Notes: a model not told the origin generated them from the sequence alone. Counted from the stretch's first letter, positions 9,280 through 17,939 are shown. The stretch is DNA of 64,000 nt from WTFY01 sp026713925 (GCA_963662355.1 OY759361.1:1612001-1676000), one strand, 5' to 3'. Numbers and translations: made by a program.

Positions 9280-10170
9280 TTGGATCGATACAGAAAAATG
9301 TTTAAGGCAGCTGATTCTCCGTATCTGGTTCCAGATAACGGGAACTTTACCGTTGATTCTGCTCCCACAAAGCCTCCCATAGTCACCCGTGATTCAAAAT
9401 TCTATAAGAAGAAACTGGACAAAGTTATCAAGGAGTTGCAGGTTCTGCAGCCTATCCTGTATGCACAAGGCCAACATGCCGTGCTTTTGATATTTCAGGC
9501 GATGGATGCTGCGGGAAAGGATTCCACAATCCGCGCGGTCATGACAGGCATCAACCCGGCAGGCTGCAAGGTCTATCCATTCAAACAGCCTTCAGACCGG
9601 GAACTTGCGCATGACTTCTTGTGGCGTACGTACGCATGTTTTCCCGAGAAAGGACGAATTGGTATTTTCAACCGCAGCTACTACGAAGAGGTACTCGTTG
9701 TGCGTGTACATCCTGAAATGCTTGCACGCCAGAATCTTCCCCGCAGTGTCGACCTGGAAACACTATGGCAGGAACGCTATGAGTCCATTAATGACGTGGA
9801 GAAACACCTGGCGCGAAATGGCATAGTGATCCTGAAATTCTGGTTGAACGTATCAAATGAAGAGCAAAAAACAAGGTTTCTGCGCCGGGTCAACAAAAAA
9901 GAAAAACACTGGAAATGGTCACCCTCGGATTTGCAGGAACGGGAATACTGGCAGGACTACATGGCTGCCTATGAACAAATGGTAAGGACAACTTCCAAGC
10001 CCTGGGCCCCATGGTATGCGATCCCGGCAGATGACAAGCCATTCATGCGTTACAGCGTTGCCGAGATCATAAGGAACTCCCTGCAGAGTCTTGACCTGAA
10101 ATATCCCGCTGTGGACAGCAGGGCAGGTGAGCACCTTGCACGGGCGCGCAAGCACTTGTTAGCCGAATGA
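9280..10170 (+). CDS. ppk2: Polyphosphate kinase 2 family protein
   Basis: Transfers phosphate between polyphosphate and nucleotides. PPK2 enzymes typically favour polyphosphate-driven phosphorylation of NDPs or NMPs. The protein is 296 residues from a TTG start preceded by AGAGAGG eight bases upstream. The Walker A motif is AMDAAGKDSTIRAV (residues ~74-87), followed by GCKVYPFKQPS, the lid-region HDFLWRTYACFPEKGRIGIFNRSYYEEVLVVRVHPE (residues ~107-142, with Asn-Arg-Ser-Tyr-Tyr-Glu-Glu), and KKEKHWKWSPSDLQEREYW. A single PPK2 domain of this length fits class I or class III; the class cannot be fixed by eye. It is convergent with hinT with only three bases between the stops. Confidence 0.92.
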   Translation: MDRYRKMFKAADSPYLVPDNGNFTVDSAPTKPPIVTRDSKFYKKKLDKVIKELQVLQPILYAQGQHAVLLIFQAMDAAGKDSTIRAVMTGINPAGCKVYPFKQPSDRELAHDFLWRTYACFPEKGRIGIFNRSYYEEVLVVRVHPEMLARQNLPRSVDLETLWQERYESINDVEKHLARNGIVILKFWLNVSNEEQKTRFLRRVNKKEKHWKWSPSDLQEREYWQDYMAAYEQMVRTTSKPWAPWYAIPADDKPFMRYSVAEIIRNSLQSLDLKYPAVDSRAGEHLARARKHLLAE

Positions 10171-10173
10171 GGT

Positions 10174-10515
10174 TTATCCGGGCGGCCAGTGGAAAGGTCG
10201 ACCTGCCAGCAAATGGATGTGTAGATGGAATACAGTCTGTCCTGCCTGCTCGCCGTTGTTGATTACTACCCGATAGGCATCGCCAAACCCCAGGTTTTCT
10301 GCAATCTCTCTGGTTTTCAGCAGCAGGTGACCAAGCAGGGCCTGGTCTTCGTCAGTGATGTTCGCAAGTTTGGCAATCGGCGTTTTGGGAATAATGAGTA
10401 TATGAGTCGGTGCTTGCGGGCTGACATCGTGAAATGCAAGGCAAAGGTCATCTTCGAATACAATTTCGGCAGGGATTTCCCTGCTGATGATTTTGGCAAA
10501 GATCGTATCACTCAT
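10174..10515 (-). CDS. hinT: HIT-domain purine nucleoside phosphoramidase
   Basis: Histidine-triad hydrolase of adenosine phosphoramidates and related adducts. At 113 residues it matches bacterial HinT. The N-terminal DTIFAKIISREIPAEIVFEDD and the middle PQAPTHILIIPKTPIAKL are characteristic, and the catalytic triad HLHIH is at residues 97-101 in GQTVFHLHIHLLAGRPF. It is monocistronic and convergent with the PPK2 gene. Both proteins act on nucleotide phosphates, but a functional link is not shown by the sequence. Confidence 0.95.
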   Translation of the reverse strand: MSDTIFAKIISREIPAEIVFEDDLCLAFHDVSPQAPTHILIIPKTPIAKLANITDEDQALLGHLLLKTREIAENLGFGDAYRVVINNGEQAGQTVFHLHIHLLAGRPFHWPPG

Positions 10516-10640
10516 GGTGAGTTGCCTGAAGTGCTGGGCGATGCTGAATAGCCAGGCACATTGTCTGTGCAGCTGCGATAGTCATAGCATGACTTTAGCA
10601 GATAATGCATGACAGCGTCATTTCACCGATGCAGTGTACT

Positions 10641-11051
10641 TTATGAGCCAATTACTAGAGGTGGCTTATTGGCTTTTGCCCGGATCCAGTTTAATGAATT
10701 CAGTACTTTGGGTATGGCAACCAGTTTGCGCTCAAGTTTGTATTTGCCAGGGAAATCCGTTAAAAACAGACCGATCAAGATTGTGAGGATACCCTGGCCT
10801 GGCAGGGCCACCATGACCAGGCCCAATACGATCAGGATGCAACCGGAAATGTTCTTGACTACAGCCAGGGACAGTAGAGCCAGGGGCCTGTCTTTGGAAT
10901 CGCTAGATGTAAGTCTTTCATTGTAAAAGTAGTCACAGGGAATTTTTGTGACCAGCCAGGGGATGACAGCGATGCTTGTAATGAAAAGGGCGAGAGAACC
11001 CCAAACCAGGATTGTAAAAACATATTTATATTCAAGTAAAAATTCCAGCAT
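10641..11051 (-). CDS. Small membrane protein with PGPGW-like motif
   Basis: 136-residue protein with three predicted transmembrane helices: YKYVFTILVWGSLALFITSIAVI at residues ~8-30, a central helix over SLAVVKNISGCILIVLGLVMVAL, and the loop-helix PGQGILTILIGLFLTDFPGK. The PGQGILTIL stretch after a long hydrophobic helix resembles the PGPGW transmembrane family (PF09656), whose function is unknown. The C-terminal basic segment WIRAKANKPPLVIG is also typical of that family. It has no obvious operon partner. Confidence 0.7.
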   Translation of the reverse strand: MLEFLLEYKYVFTILVWGSLALFITSIAVIPWLVTKIPCDYFYNERLTSSDSKDRPLALLSLAVVKNISGCILIVLGLVMVALPGQGILTILIGLFLTDFPGKYKLERKLVAIPKVLNSLNWIRAKANKPPLVIGS

Positions 11052-11193
11052 ATTAATATGGGTGTGTGAATATAGCCTTATGAGACGTATTTGCTAGGCT
11101 TGGTTCTGGCGCTCTATTTGACATATTGTCGAGTCAGAGTGAGCAGGCAACGAGGCTCACGATTAAGCTGTGAATACTATGATGGAAGAAATC

Positions 11194-11473
11194 ATGAAAA
11201 TAGAAAAGAGATTTTTTGTCGCATGTTCCCGGGGCCAGGCAGTCGTGGCTCTGATGCTTTCACTTGCTGCAGTCGCAGTGCCAAGAGGTTGCTGAGCAAG
11301 GCGAGATTGTTGTGGCAGGAAGCCGGTTTGGTGAGCAAAATGTTGCGAACTCTCCAGTTCCAGTGGATGCTGTGAGCGGGGAGGAGTTGTTGCGAACCGG
11401 GCAGAATGAACTGGGACGTACGATTCAGGCTCACATTCCCTCATTCAAATTTAGTACATGGATTTTATTCTGA
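11194..11473 (+). pseudogene. TonB-dependent receptor, 5' remnant with frameshift
   Basis: The first frame, from ATG at 11194, reads a signal-peptide-like stretch ending AVVALMLSLAAVAV and stops at about 11296. The next frame continues with EVAEQGEIVVAGSRFGEQN, ANSPVPVDAVSGEELLRTG and LGRTIQAHIPSFKFST, then stops at 11473. This is the TonB box and start of the plug domain of a TonB-dependent receptor. It parallels EEIVVIGSRSQQPRS...SPVPVDVISGEEF in the intact receptor at 28953. So the gene has a frameshift near 11270-11290 and has lost everything after the first ~90 codons. It lies convergent to the TonB/Exb operon, which suggests it was once that operon's partner receptor. The bases between 11474 and 11549 contain nothing I recognise. 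Confidence 0.8.
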
Positions 11474-11549
11474 ACCAAATTGGTGGTACTGGAAGACTGA
11501 TTCAAGTTGGAAACCTGATTCCAAAACAGGGCAAGCGTATAGTCTGATT

Positions 11550-12365
11550 CTAGTTCAGGGCAAAAGAGATCGGCACAGACACCTCGAGAGTATCTGAGCT
11601 AATGTTTTTAGGTATCGCGGGAAAGGGTGTGGCGCGCCTGATCAGTTTTTTTACCTCAATATCCAATGCTTTAGATCCAGAACTTCGAGTAATCTCGTAG
11701 TGTTTGAGACTGCCATCCCTGTTCAGGGTGAATGACAGGACCACCGTTCCCTGATCACCGCGGCGGCGTGCACGCGACGGGTATTTTTTCAAACGCTCCA
11801 GCCTGTCCAGGATCAGCCGATAATAGCCTGGCTCTCCCGTCTGGGTTCCCGGTCGCGGGGCTGCAGCAGGAGTGCCCTTTGATGGCGGTATGTCGCCGGG
11901 TACCTGTTGTGGCGCAGGTTGGGGTGCCTGTTGCGGTGCCTGTTGCGGTGCCTGCCTTGACGGTGGTTCCGCTGGCGTGACAAACGGATTCTCGACGGGC
12001 CGCTCAAATTCAGGGGTCACTACCTTGGGCTGTTTTACCTTTGGCGTAGCGGCTTCAGGCTTGGGTTTGGGTTTGGGCTTGGGCTTAGGTTTGGGCTCGG
12101 GTTTGGGTTCAGGTTTTGCCTGCACGATTTCAGGGGCAGGCGGTTTGGCTGGAGGCCTGGTTTCCTTGGGTGGAGCAGGAATGAAAGGTTCGAGCTTGAC
12201 CTGTTTCGGAGGCAAGGCGAGCGTTGTCAGGTCAATCGTGTATTGTTCAAACGGGTGTTCGGATTCAGCGGAATAGCCGGTTAGATTCACGTTCAGGACT
12301 GCATACATGTGGGCAAGCACAGCCAAGCTGAGCACGCTGAACCAGTGCTTGATCCCGATTTCCAT
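11550..12365 (-). CDS. tonB: Energy-transducing protein TonB
   Basis: Couples the inner-membrane proton motive force through ExbB/ExbD to outer-membrane receptors. 271 residues: a single N-terminal membrane anchor (WFSVLSLAVLAHMYAVLNVNL, residues ~8-28), a periplasmic Pro-rich spacer with Lys-Pro/Glu-Pro repeats (residues ~82-103) and Gln-Ala-Pro repeats (~136-153), then the C-terminal domain at about 185-271. That domain contains LERLKKYPSRARRRGDQGTVVLSFTLNRDGSLKHYEITRSSGSKALD (residues ~189-235), including the YP motif and the G-x-V-x-(V/L)-x-F strand. It is the last gene of a four-gene minus-strand operon with exbB and two exbD genes. Confidence 0.93.
   Translation of the reverse strand: MEIGIKHWFSVLSLAVLAHMYAVLNVNLTGYSAESEHPFEQYTIDLTTLALPPKQVKLEPFIPAPPKETRPPAKPPAPEIVQAKPEPKPEPKPKPKPKPKPKPEAATPKVKQPKVVTPEFERPVENPFVTPAEPPSRQAPQQAPQQAPQPAPQQVPGDIPPSKGTPAAAPRPGTQTGEPGYYRLILDRLERLKKYPSRARRRGDQGTVVLSFTLNRDGSLKHYEITRSSGSKALDIEVKKLIRRATPFPAIPKNISSDTLEVSVPISFALN
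12055..12117 (-). repeat. Hexanucleotide-like tandem repeat encoding TonB Lys-Pro/Glu-Pro spacer
   Basis: On the plus strand the unit GGGTTT/GGGCTT(G) recurs about ten times. It encodes alternating Pro-Lys and Pro-Glu on the minus strand. A second short repeat at about 11916-11955 encodes Gln-Ala-Pro units. These are coding repeats that can lengthen or shorten by slippage without shifting frame. Confidence 0.8.
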
Positions 12366-12382
12366 GTCCCGATGTGCGAAGG

Positions 12383-12781
12383 CTATATTTTCAGGGTTAG
12401 CAACTGGAAATTTTCGTAGCCGGCATTCTTGATTATTTCCATGATTTCAAAGACTTTCTGCATGTGAACCTTTTGGTCGGCCTTGATCTGGACCGATGCT
12501 TCAGGGTTATTCGATATCGCTTGCTGCATCAGCTGCTGGAAACGCTGCACTGAAATGATCTTTCCATCATGGGCAAGCTCGCCTTCCTCGTCCAGCAGGA
12601 TTTGCACGGGCTCATCAGTGAACTGCTTGTCGCTGATGGATTCCGGCGGGCGCACTTCCAGCAATTCAGGTTCCGTGAAAATTCCACCAAGGATAAGGAA
12701 GATGAGCAACAGAAAGATGACGTTGATCAGTGGCAAGACACTTTCAAAGTCCTGCGACTTTTCCGATTCTGTAAGTGTCAT
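12383..12781 (-). CDS. exbD: ExbD/TolR family biopolymer transport protein (second copy)
   Basis: 132-residue inner-membrane protein with one transmembrane helix (residues ~17-36) starting with the hallmark VLPLINVIFLLLIFLIL; the preceding FESVLPLINV places the usual Asp position as Asn here. The periplasmic domain carries DEEGELAHDGKIISVQRFQQ and SVQIKADQKVHMQKVFEIMEIIKNAGYENFQLLT, typical of ExbD. Its start overlaps the stop of the first exbD by four bases (ATGA), indicating translational coupling. In most ExbD/TolR proteins this position of the membrane helix is a proton-conducting Asp, so the LPLINV variant is notable. The other ExbD of the operon retains the Asp. Confidence 0.88.
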   Translation of the reverse strand: MTLTESEKSQDFESVLPLINVIFLLLIFLILGGIFTEPELLEVRPPESISDKQFTDEPVQILLDEEGELAHDGKIISVQRFQQLMQQAISNNPEASVQIKADQKVHMQKVFEIMEIIKNAGYENFQLLTLKI

Positions 12782-13191
12782 TGCAGGTCCCCGGCCAGGT
12801 CACGCAGGAATGAAATATTGTTAGGTGCCAGAGGCACGAGTTCATCCAGAACGAAAACCGTATCCTGCAAGGCTGTCCTGTCGTCTGGCTGGATAAAAAA
12901 AATGTGTTTTTGATTTTCATCGAGCTTGTTGCGCGCAAGCCCGGCCAGCTGGGTGAAGTTGATTTCCTTCTGATCAAATCTCAGTTCACCGTTACCCGAA
13001 ATATGCACGATGGAACTCGTCTGCTCCGTATCCACTGCGTTTTCATCCTGGGCCACGCTGAGGCTGACGATGGAAAACTGGGCAAAGTCGGTCACCAGCA
13101 TAAAAAATACCAGCAGGATGAACACCACATCGATCAGCGGTGTAAGGCTGATCAGGTTGCGTTTTTTTTGTGCTGTAGCGATTTGCATCAT
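12778..13191 (-). CDS. exbD: ExbD/TolR family biopolymer transport protein (first copy)
   Basis: 137-residue partner of ExbB in the proton-driven TonB motor. The membrane helix at residues ~17-38 follows the canonical LTPLIDVVFILLVFFMLVT with the proton-conducting Asp. The periplasmic part includes VHISGNGELRFDQKEINFTQL and a C-terminal FVLDELVPLAPNNISFL. It is immediately downstream of exbB (stop and start touch at 13191) and overlaps the second exbD by four bases. Operons with paired exbD genes occur in several gammaproteobacterial siderophore and haem uptake loci. Confidence 0.92.
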   Translation of the reverse strand: MMQIATAQKKRNLISLTPLIDVVFILLVFFMLVTDFAQFSIVSLSVAQDENAVDTEQTSSIVHISGNGELRFDQKEINFTQLAGLARNKLDENQKHIFFIQPDDRTALQDTVFVLDELVPLAPNNISFLRDLAGDLQ

Positions 13192-13871
13192 CAGGTGGCA
13201 GGGGCAGGACTGCCGTCGGCGGTACTGGTTTTTTGCGCCAGCTCATCGCCGGTAAATACCCGGGTTGCGGTATCTTCCATACGATGTCTGATCCGGTCGA
13301 TGACACGATCAAAATAGTTCACCATCAATACGGCAGGGATGGCTATGGACAGGCCCAGTGCAGTGGTCAGCAGGGCCTCCCAGATCCCCCCCGACAGGAT
13401 GGAGGGGTCTACCTTGCTGCCGGCCAGTTCCAGTTCACGAAAGACCTTGATCATGCCAAGCACGGTTCCAAGCAATCCTAGCAAAGGGCTCAATACAGCG
13501 ATGACTTCCAGGATGCGCAGATAGCTTCTGAGTTTCTCAAGCTGTGCGCGGGCAACGCGCAGCGTTTCCTCGCGCGCATTTTCGACGGAAAATTCCAGCC
13601 TTGTCTGAAGCTGGGTAAAGGCAGTATGCAGGACTTTTGCAACGGGGTGGTTTCGGTTCTGAACCGAGTCTATGGCTTTTTCCCGTTCATTGCCGTGCCA
13701 CAGTTGTAAGGCAGTTTCCACGAACCTGGACGATCCCAGGCGAAGTGCCAGAAACTGCCAGGTTTTCAGCAGGAATACCGCGGTCCCGATGACAGAAAAT
13801 ATCAAAAGAACCAGAACGACCGGTCCACCCAGGTTTAATAACAGCTCAAAGGAACTTTGCAGTGCATTCAT
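13191..13871 (-). CDS. exbB: MotA/TolQ/ExbB proton channel family protein
   Basis: 226-residue inner-membrane proton-channel subunit of the TonB motor. It has an N-terminal helix (GGPVVLVLLIFSVIGTAVFLL, residues ~15-35) and two C-terminal helices. These contain AVLSPLLGLLGTVLGMIKVF (residues ~116-135) and ALLTTALGLSIAIPAVLMVNYF (residues ~166-187), the signature GLLGTV and T-x-x-G-L-x-x-A-I-P motifs of ExbB. It is the first gene of the minus-strand operon exbB-exbD-exbD-tonB. The upstream 210 bases presumably carry the promoter; no clear Fur box was found there. Confidence 0.93.
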   Translation of the reverse strand: MNALQSSFELLLNLGGPVVLVLLIFSVIGTAVFLLKTWQFLALRLGSSRFVETALQLWHGNEREKAIDSVQNRNHPVAKVLHTAFTQLQTRLEFSVENAREETLRVARAQLEKLRSYLRILEVIAVLSPLLGLLGTVLGMIKVFRELELAGSKVDPSILSGGIWEALLTTALGLSIAIPAVLMVNYFDRVIDRIRHRMEDTATRVFTGDELAQKTSTADGSPAPAT

Positions 13872-14081
13872 TTTAATGGCTTATCCTATTCTTGTGAAAG
13901 TTGACAGGCATTCCGGCTTTGTGCATGCATCGGGAACTTCGCACAGGCTGTAGCCCTGCAAGCGCGAACGTGTCTTCTTGTCATTTTAAGATGCAGCAAG
14001 GCGGTGATTGCATGTTTCACGGTGAAGTTTTGCGGCATTAAGTTTGCCATACCTTGTCCGTTATTTCATATAACGGACCGT
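13872..14081. other. Intergenic region upstream of exbB
   Basis: About 210 bases between the exbB start and the stop of the large nuclease-helicase gene, both on the minus strand. No ORF, RNA gene or clear terminator was recognised. It presumably holds the exbB-exbD-exbD-tonB promoter. Confidence 0.4.
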
Positions 14082-17000
14082 TCAAAGGGCAGTAGCGTAC
14101 TCATTCAGCCGGCACAGGGTGTTTGCCAGTTTCATCTGCTCGACCGTTTGGCACGAGATTTCGAGCAGCCTGGGATTTGCAACGACAACTGCAAGGCACT
14201 GGGCACGGGAGATTGCCACGTTCAGGCGGTTTTTGCTGTACAGGAACTCAACGTTTCGGGGCAGGTCTTCAGCGCTTGAAGTCACCATGGAAATGAACAC
14301 GATGGGAGCTTCCTGGCCCTGGAACTTGTCTACTGTCGCGACTCTTGCGTTGCCCGGCAGCAGGGAGCGCAGGTGATTCACCTGCACGTTATAGGGCGTG
14401 ATGACAAGTATGTCATCTTCGCTGATTGGCCGGGTGCAGCCGGTTTGGTCCCGCAAGGGCTGGCCCAGCAACTGCTGGTACCGGGTCTGGATGATCCGGC
14501 CCTCTTCAGCACTTTTCTGGGAACAGCCCTGATGCTCGGCGGCAATCATGACAATCCCTTCATTGGGCAAATCTGTGTCGCGCAGGTCCAGGCTTTGCCG
14601 AGCAGTGTTTTCATGAGGCATCAGATGTCCATCGTAGAATGCATCGGAAATAAAGCGGCAGATATTCGGGTTTAACCTGTATGTCCGGTCCAGGAATATG
14701 CCTCGCTCCGGTGCAATGGTGGAGTGCTCCCCTAAAAGGAATTCCAGTACTGAAAGACCGGCTTCACCCGGGTGTATGCCCTGAATCGGTTGTCCCAGCT
14801 GCATTTGATCTCCAACCAGAACAATGTTTCTTGCCGATGTGGCCATCGCGACAACGTTGGCAGTTGAAACCTGCCCGGCTTCGTCAATGAACAGATAGTC
14901 GAGCAGTCCCTGCATATGCTGATGGGAAAACAGCCAGGCGGTACCTGCAAACAGGCTTGCACCTAGGTCGATGTTGTCTGTCCTGGTTTCGTTGAAAATG
15001 AACTGTCCATTGAAAAATGTATCATCATTACCGCGGGTTGCTTTCTTGACACCATGAAAATGCACGCCTTTTCCTGCAGCAATGTCCTCTACGTGCTTAA
15101 GTAGATGGTGGATGGCCTTGTGGGAATTCGAGGTAATCCCGATTTTTTTGCCGTGCCGGATCAGTTCCACGATGATATGACCGCTGATGTAGGTTTTGCC
15201 TGAGCCGGGTGGGCCCTGGATAAAAAGGTAGCTGTTGTCCAGACCTGCAACGGCCTGCAGCGCCGCGGCCTGTATATCCTGCGATGCAGCAACTGGTTCT
15301 CCGGCTGCCTTGCCACGGATGCGCGGCAGTTGGCGGTTCAACAGGTCGGCAGCTGCGTGGGCCTGGCCAGGATTGCTGCTCACACGCTCGGCGTACCGGT
15401 ACATGGCGGAACGAATGCCCTGGCTGTTGATCGGGCCGGGTGGACCTGCGGAAAAACGGGACGGCAATGGGTCCATGCTTGAGCTACACCTGATTCGAGC
15501 AATGCAGCGTTTTTCATCCAGCTCGACAATCGTCCCCGCAGGTTTCATGCTGGCTGCGTTGACAATGGAGTTGCCGGCTCTTAGCTTGTATTCCTGGGGC
15601 GGGAATCTGAAGGTGTGGATGAAAGAGTATCCATCGACTTCCGGGTGTCCGATCCGCTGCAGGCCGCCCAGGCACTCGGTGTCATCAACCAGTTCATCCT
15701 CGAACTTGTTTTGCCGCTCATATCGGCTCCACCACTGGGGCTTGGCCTCGCGGCTGTGGAATTCCAGGAGATGGGACAGCCGCCTGAAAATGGCAGGTGA
15801 TTCATTCTTTTGCCTGTCCAGGCGAGTGAGAAGTTCTTCGTGGCTGATTTCCTGGTCCTTGCGCTGCGATGCGGTGGCCTGTGCATGTTCAGGAAGTTCT
15901 CCGAACCAGGGTGTGTCATCGGGTTTAAGTGCCAGAAGCCAGTTGCGCAGCAGGCGGGTGGAGATGCAGTCGGTTTTATTGTACACGGCAATTTCCTGCA
16001 ACAACGCGTCATCACCGGTTTCACGCCATTGGTTGTACACGATGACGCTGTCCGTTGCAGTGGCAACCGTATCGTTCCGCCCGTCCATATAGAAGGCTTC
16101 AAGGTTCTTGATGGAATACCCTGGCTCGGATGTGCGGATGCCTTCGCGTACGACCTGATACAGGTCGACAAATTTCTGTGCCCGGAGCAAATCGTCCAGT
16201 TGCTCCTCGCAGGTCGCATACCGTCCACCCAGGCGTTTCAGGGCGGTCGTCTCGTAATGGCCGTAATGGTAGATATGCGCGTGCGGATATTTTTCAAGAT
16301 GTTGTGAAAGGAAACCCATAAAATGCTTGAAAGCGGCTTTTTCCTCCTCATGGGTGTGTGCCCAGAACAGCTTGAAAGGCTCTTTGCTGTCCGGCATGTA
16401 ATGCACTCCGAACAGGTATTCAAGCCCGCCAGGGTGCAGGGGATTACCCTCCATGTCGAAGAACAGGTCCCCTTCATCTGGTATCGGAATCCGCGCAAAG
16501 CCCCTGTCTGCAGGACATGGAACAATCTCGAAGGAGTCCTTGCCCGTGGCGGTCTTGTCTGCCTGGAGCGAGGCTTGCGAGCGAAGGCGCAGGAAGGCAT
16601 CACGGTTCAGGTCAGGGACCTTCATGTCTGAGGGGGTGGCCGCCAGTTGTACTGCGGTTTCAATACCGGCCTTGTGAAGTTTATGGATCTGGGAACGCCG
16701 TATGCCGGCAATCCGGCTCAGGTGGTCGTCTGTCTCCCAGCGAGAGGTGCAGTGGTCCTGCCACTGGCAGAAAGTGCAATGAGCACAGGGCTCCGGGTAG
16801 GGGTCTTGGGGCAGGTTTCGGACATAGGTTTCGAAACGCTGCTTGGCACGGGTGTAGTAGGCAAAGAAATCGGAAACCTTGAAGCTGTACTTCTCGCCGG
16901 CCCCTGAAAACAGGTGCATGCTGGCCGGGTGCAAGCCCTGTATCCCTGCCAGCAGCTCGGAGTAGGTGCATAGCTGTATGATGTGCTTGGGTCTTGCCAA

Positions 17001-17420
17001 CTGGGCCAGCTTGGTGTCCAGCACTTCGTAGCTATGATTGCCCAGTCCCGATGGCGTATCACACTTGAGCAAAAAGTCCGCATGGCCGCGCCATGGCTCC
17101 TGCAGGAAAGACGCCTGGTAGATGACTTCCGCACCGCTGTACATGGCCTCGACCGTCAATTCGATGCGTTCCTCCAGGCTTCTGTCTCCAGGAATTTCCC
17201 TGATGTTCATCCCTTTGGTTTTCAGATGCTGCAGATAAGCAGCTTCATGTTCCAGGCCTTTTTGCCTCAGCAGACGCTCGACAGGGCTCCCTTTTTTCCT
17301 GTCCAGCTTTTCCGTTAGGCTTTTGATGTCAAGCAGGCTGGCATGGTGGCATTCCAGGAAGGTAACGAGGTCCGATGGTGAATAACGGAATTGACCCGTA
17401 CTGAGTTGTTGCATAACCAA
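14082..17420 (-). CDS. TM0106-family RecB-like nuclease fused to Dna2/Upf1-like SF1 helicase
   Basis: Large 1112-residue DNA repair-type protein. The N-terminal PD-(D/E)XK domain shows WRGHADFLLKCD and YEVLDTKLA (residues ~110-140), with a Cys cluster CAHCTFCQWQDHC near residues 210-222 that could hold an Fe-S cluster. The middle (~320-500) looks like an RNase H-like exonuclease (RNase_H_2): DLFFDMEGNPLHPGGLEYLFG, IYHYGHYETTALKRL, NKTDCISTRLLRNW. The C-terminal helicase (~690-1090) has Walker A FIQGPPGSGKTYISGH, motif II DYLFIDEAGQVS, GDQMQLGQPIQG, VDKFQGQEAPIVF and RLNVAISRAQ. This architecture matches the TM0106 family fused to a Dna2-like helicase, which has no assigned cellular role. It is near another nuclease-helicase pair, but not in the same operon. 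Confidence 0.85.
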   Translation of the reverse strand: MVMQQLSTGQFRYSPSDLVTFLECHHASLLDIKSLTEKLDRKKGSPVERLLRQKGLEHEAAYLQHLKTKGMNIREIPGDRSLEERIELTVEAMYSGAEVIYQASFLQEPWRGHADFLLKCDTPSGLGNHSYEVLDTKLAQLARPKHIIQLCTYSELLAGIQGLHPASMHLFSGAGEKYSFKVSDFFAYYTRAKQRFETYVRNLPQDPYPEPCAHCTFCQWQDHCTSRWETDDHLSRIAGIRRSQIHKLHKAGIETAVQLAATPSDMKVPDLNRDAFLRLRSQASLQADKTATGKDSFEIVPCPADRGFARIPIPDEGDLFFDMEGNPLHPGGLEYLFGVHYMPDSKEPFKLFWAHTHEEEKAAFKHFMGFLSQHLEKYPHAHIYHYGHYETTALKRLGGRYATCEEQLDDLLRAQKFVDLYQVVREGIRTSEPGYSIKNLEAFYMDGRNDTVATATDSVIVYNQWRETGDDALLQEIAVYNKTDCISTRLLRNWLLALKPDDTPWFGELPEHAQATASQRKDQEISHEELLTRLDRQKNESPAIFRRLSHLLEFHSREAKPQWWSRYERQNKFEDELVDDTECLGGLQRIGHPEVDGYSFIHTFRFPPQEYKLRAGNSIVNAASMKPAGTIVELDEKRCIARIRCSSSMDPLPSRFSAGPPGPINSQGIRSAMYRYAERVSSNPGQAHAAADLLNRQLPRIRGKAAGEPVAASQDIQAAALQAVAGLDNSYLFIQGPPGSGKTYISGHIIVELIRHGKKIGITSNSHKAIHHLLKHVEDIAAGKGVHFHGVKKATRGNDDTFFNGQFIFNETRTDNIDLGASLFAGTAWLFSHQHMQGLLDYLFIDEAGQVSTANVVAMATSARNIVLVGDQMQLGQPIQGIHPGEAGLSVLEFLLGEHSTIAPERGIFLDRTYRLNPNICRFISDAFYDGHLMPHENTARQSLDLRDTDLPNEGIVMIAAEHQGCSQKSAEEGRIIQTRYQQLLGQPLRDQTGCTRPISEDDILVITPYNVQVNHLRSLLPGNARVATVDKFQGQEAPIVFISMVTSSAEDLPRNVEFLYSKNRLNVAISRAQCLAVVVANPRLLEISCQTVEQMKLANTLCRLNEYATAL

Positions 17421-17623
17421 AGCCTTGCTGCGGATTGACTGGGTCCCGGATATTCAAACGAGGTCGAAGGTGCAGTCAGTCCGCGCTTCGCCTGTAATGT
17501 TCGGGCTGGTAATACCAGACAGGCACATGGGCCAACTGCCTGAGGCGGACTCATGTCAAATATCGCCAGAGGGCGAGGTGGAGTGTGCAGTGGTTTTGGC
17601 TATCCAGTCAAGAGTACCGGGGC

Positions 17624-17872
17624 CTACATGTTCGCGGCTTGTTGCATCGGGCAGCTATAGTTTTCGGCATCCAGCTGCAGCGTGCAGGCATCTTCAGTAC
17701 GGGGGGAATTCTTTATTGCAGAATCTATGATCGACTGTGCCTCCGACCGGCAGATTTCACAACTGGTTCCTACCCCAAGCGCCTCACCCACTGCATCAAG
17801 GTCTCCGCAGCCTTGACAGACTGCCGCGACGATTTCTGCTTCCTTCACTGCATGGCATAAACAAACGTACAT
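17624..17872 (-). CDS. bfd: Bacterioferritin-associated ferredoxin
   Basis: [2Fe-2S] ferredoxin that reduces bacterioferritin haem to release stored iron. The chosen start, MYVCLCHAVKEAEI, matches the canonical Bfd N-terminus; an upstream in-frame ATG at 17914 would add 14 unlikely residues. The cluster ligands are CLC (residues 4 and 6) and GTSCEIC (Cys ~38 and 41). The C-terminal tail of about 30 residues, with two further Cys, is longer than in E. coli Bfd. It is divergent from bfr, and a Fur-box-like palindrome lies between the two genes. Low-iron induction is therefore inferred. Confidence 0.9.
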   Translation of the reverse strand: MYVCLCHAVKEAEIVAAVCQGCGDLDAVGEALGVGTSCEICRSEAQSIIDSAIKNSPRTEDACTLQLDAENYSCPMQQAANM

Positions 17873-17919
17873 GGTGAGTAGATTATAAACAAGAATGATA
17901 CTTAGTTGCAACAACGAAC

Positions 17920-17939
17920 GATAATAATTCTTATTATTT
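17920..17939. promoter_or_regulatory. Fur-box-like palindrome between bfd and bfr
   Basis: ATAATAA-TTC-TTATTAT is a perfect 7-3-7 inverted repeat preceded by G, giving GATAATAATTCTTATTATTT, which resembles the AT-rich Fur consensus of GATAAT units. It lies 48 bases upstream of the bfd start and 95 upstream of the bfr start. Fur repression of bfd is known in Pseudomonas and enterics. Binding here is inferred. Confidence 0.65.

Noticed and set aside
12055..12117. Tandem repeat considered as a possible CRISPR or regulatory array
   Set aside because: Units are about six bases, have no spacers and encode the TonB Lys-Pro/Glu-Pro linker.
15235..16092. Plus-strand open frame antisense to the TM0106-like gene
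   Set aside because: Ser/Arg/Trp-rich shadow of a well-supported gene, no recognised domain or ribosome binding site.
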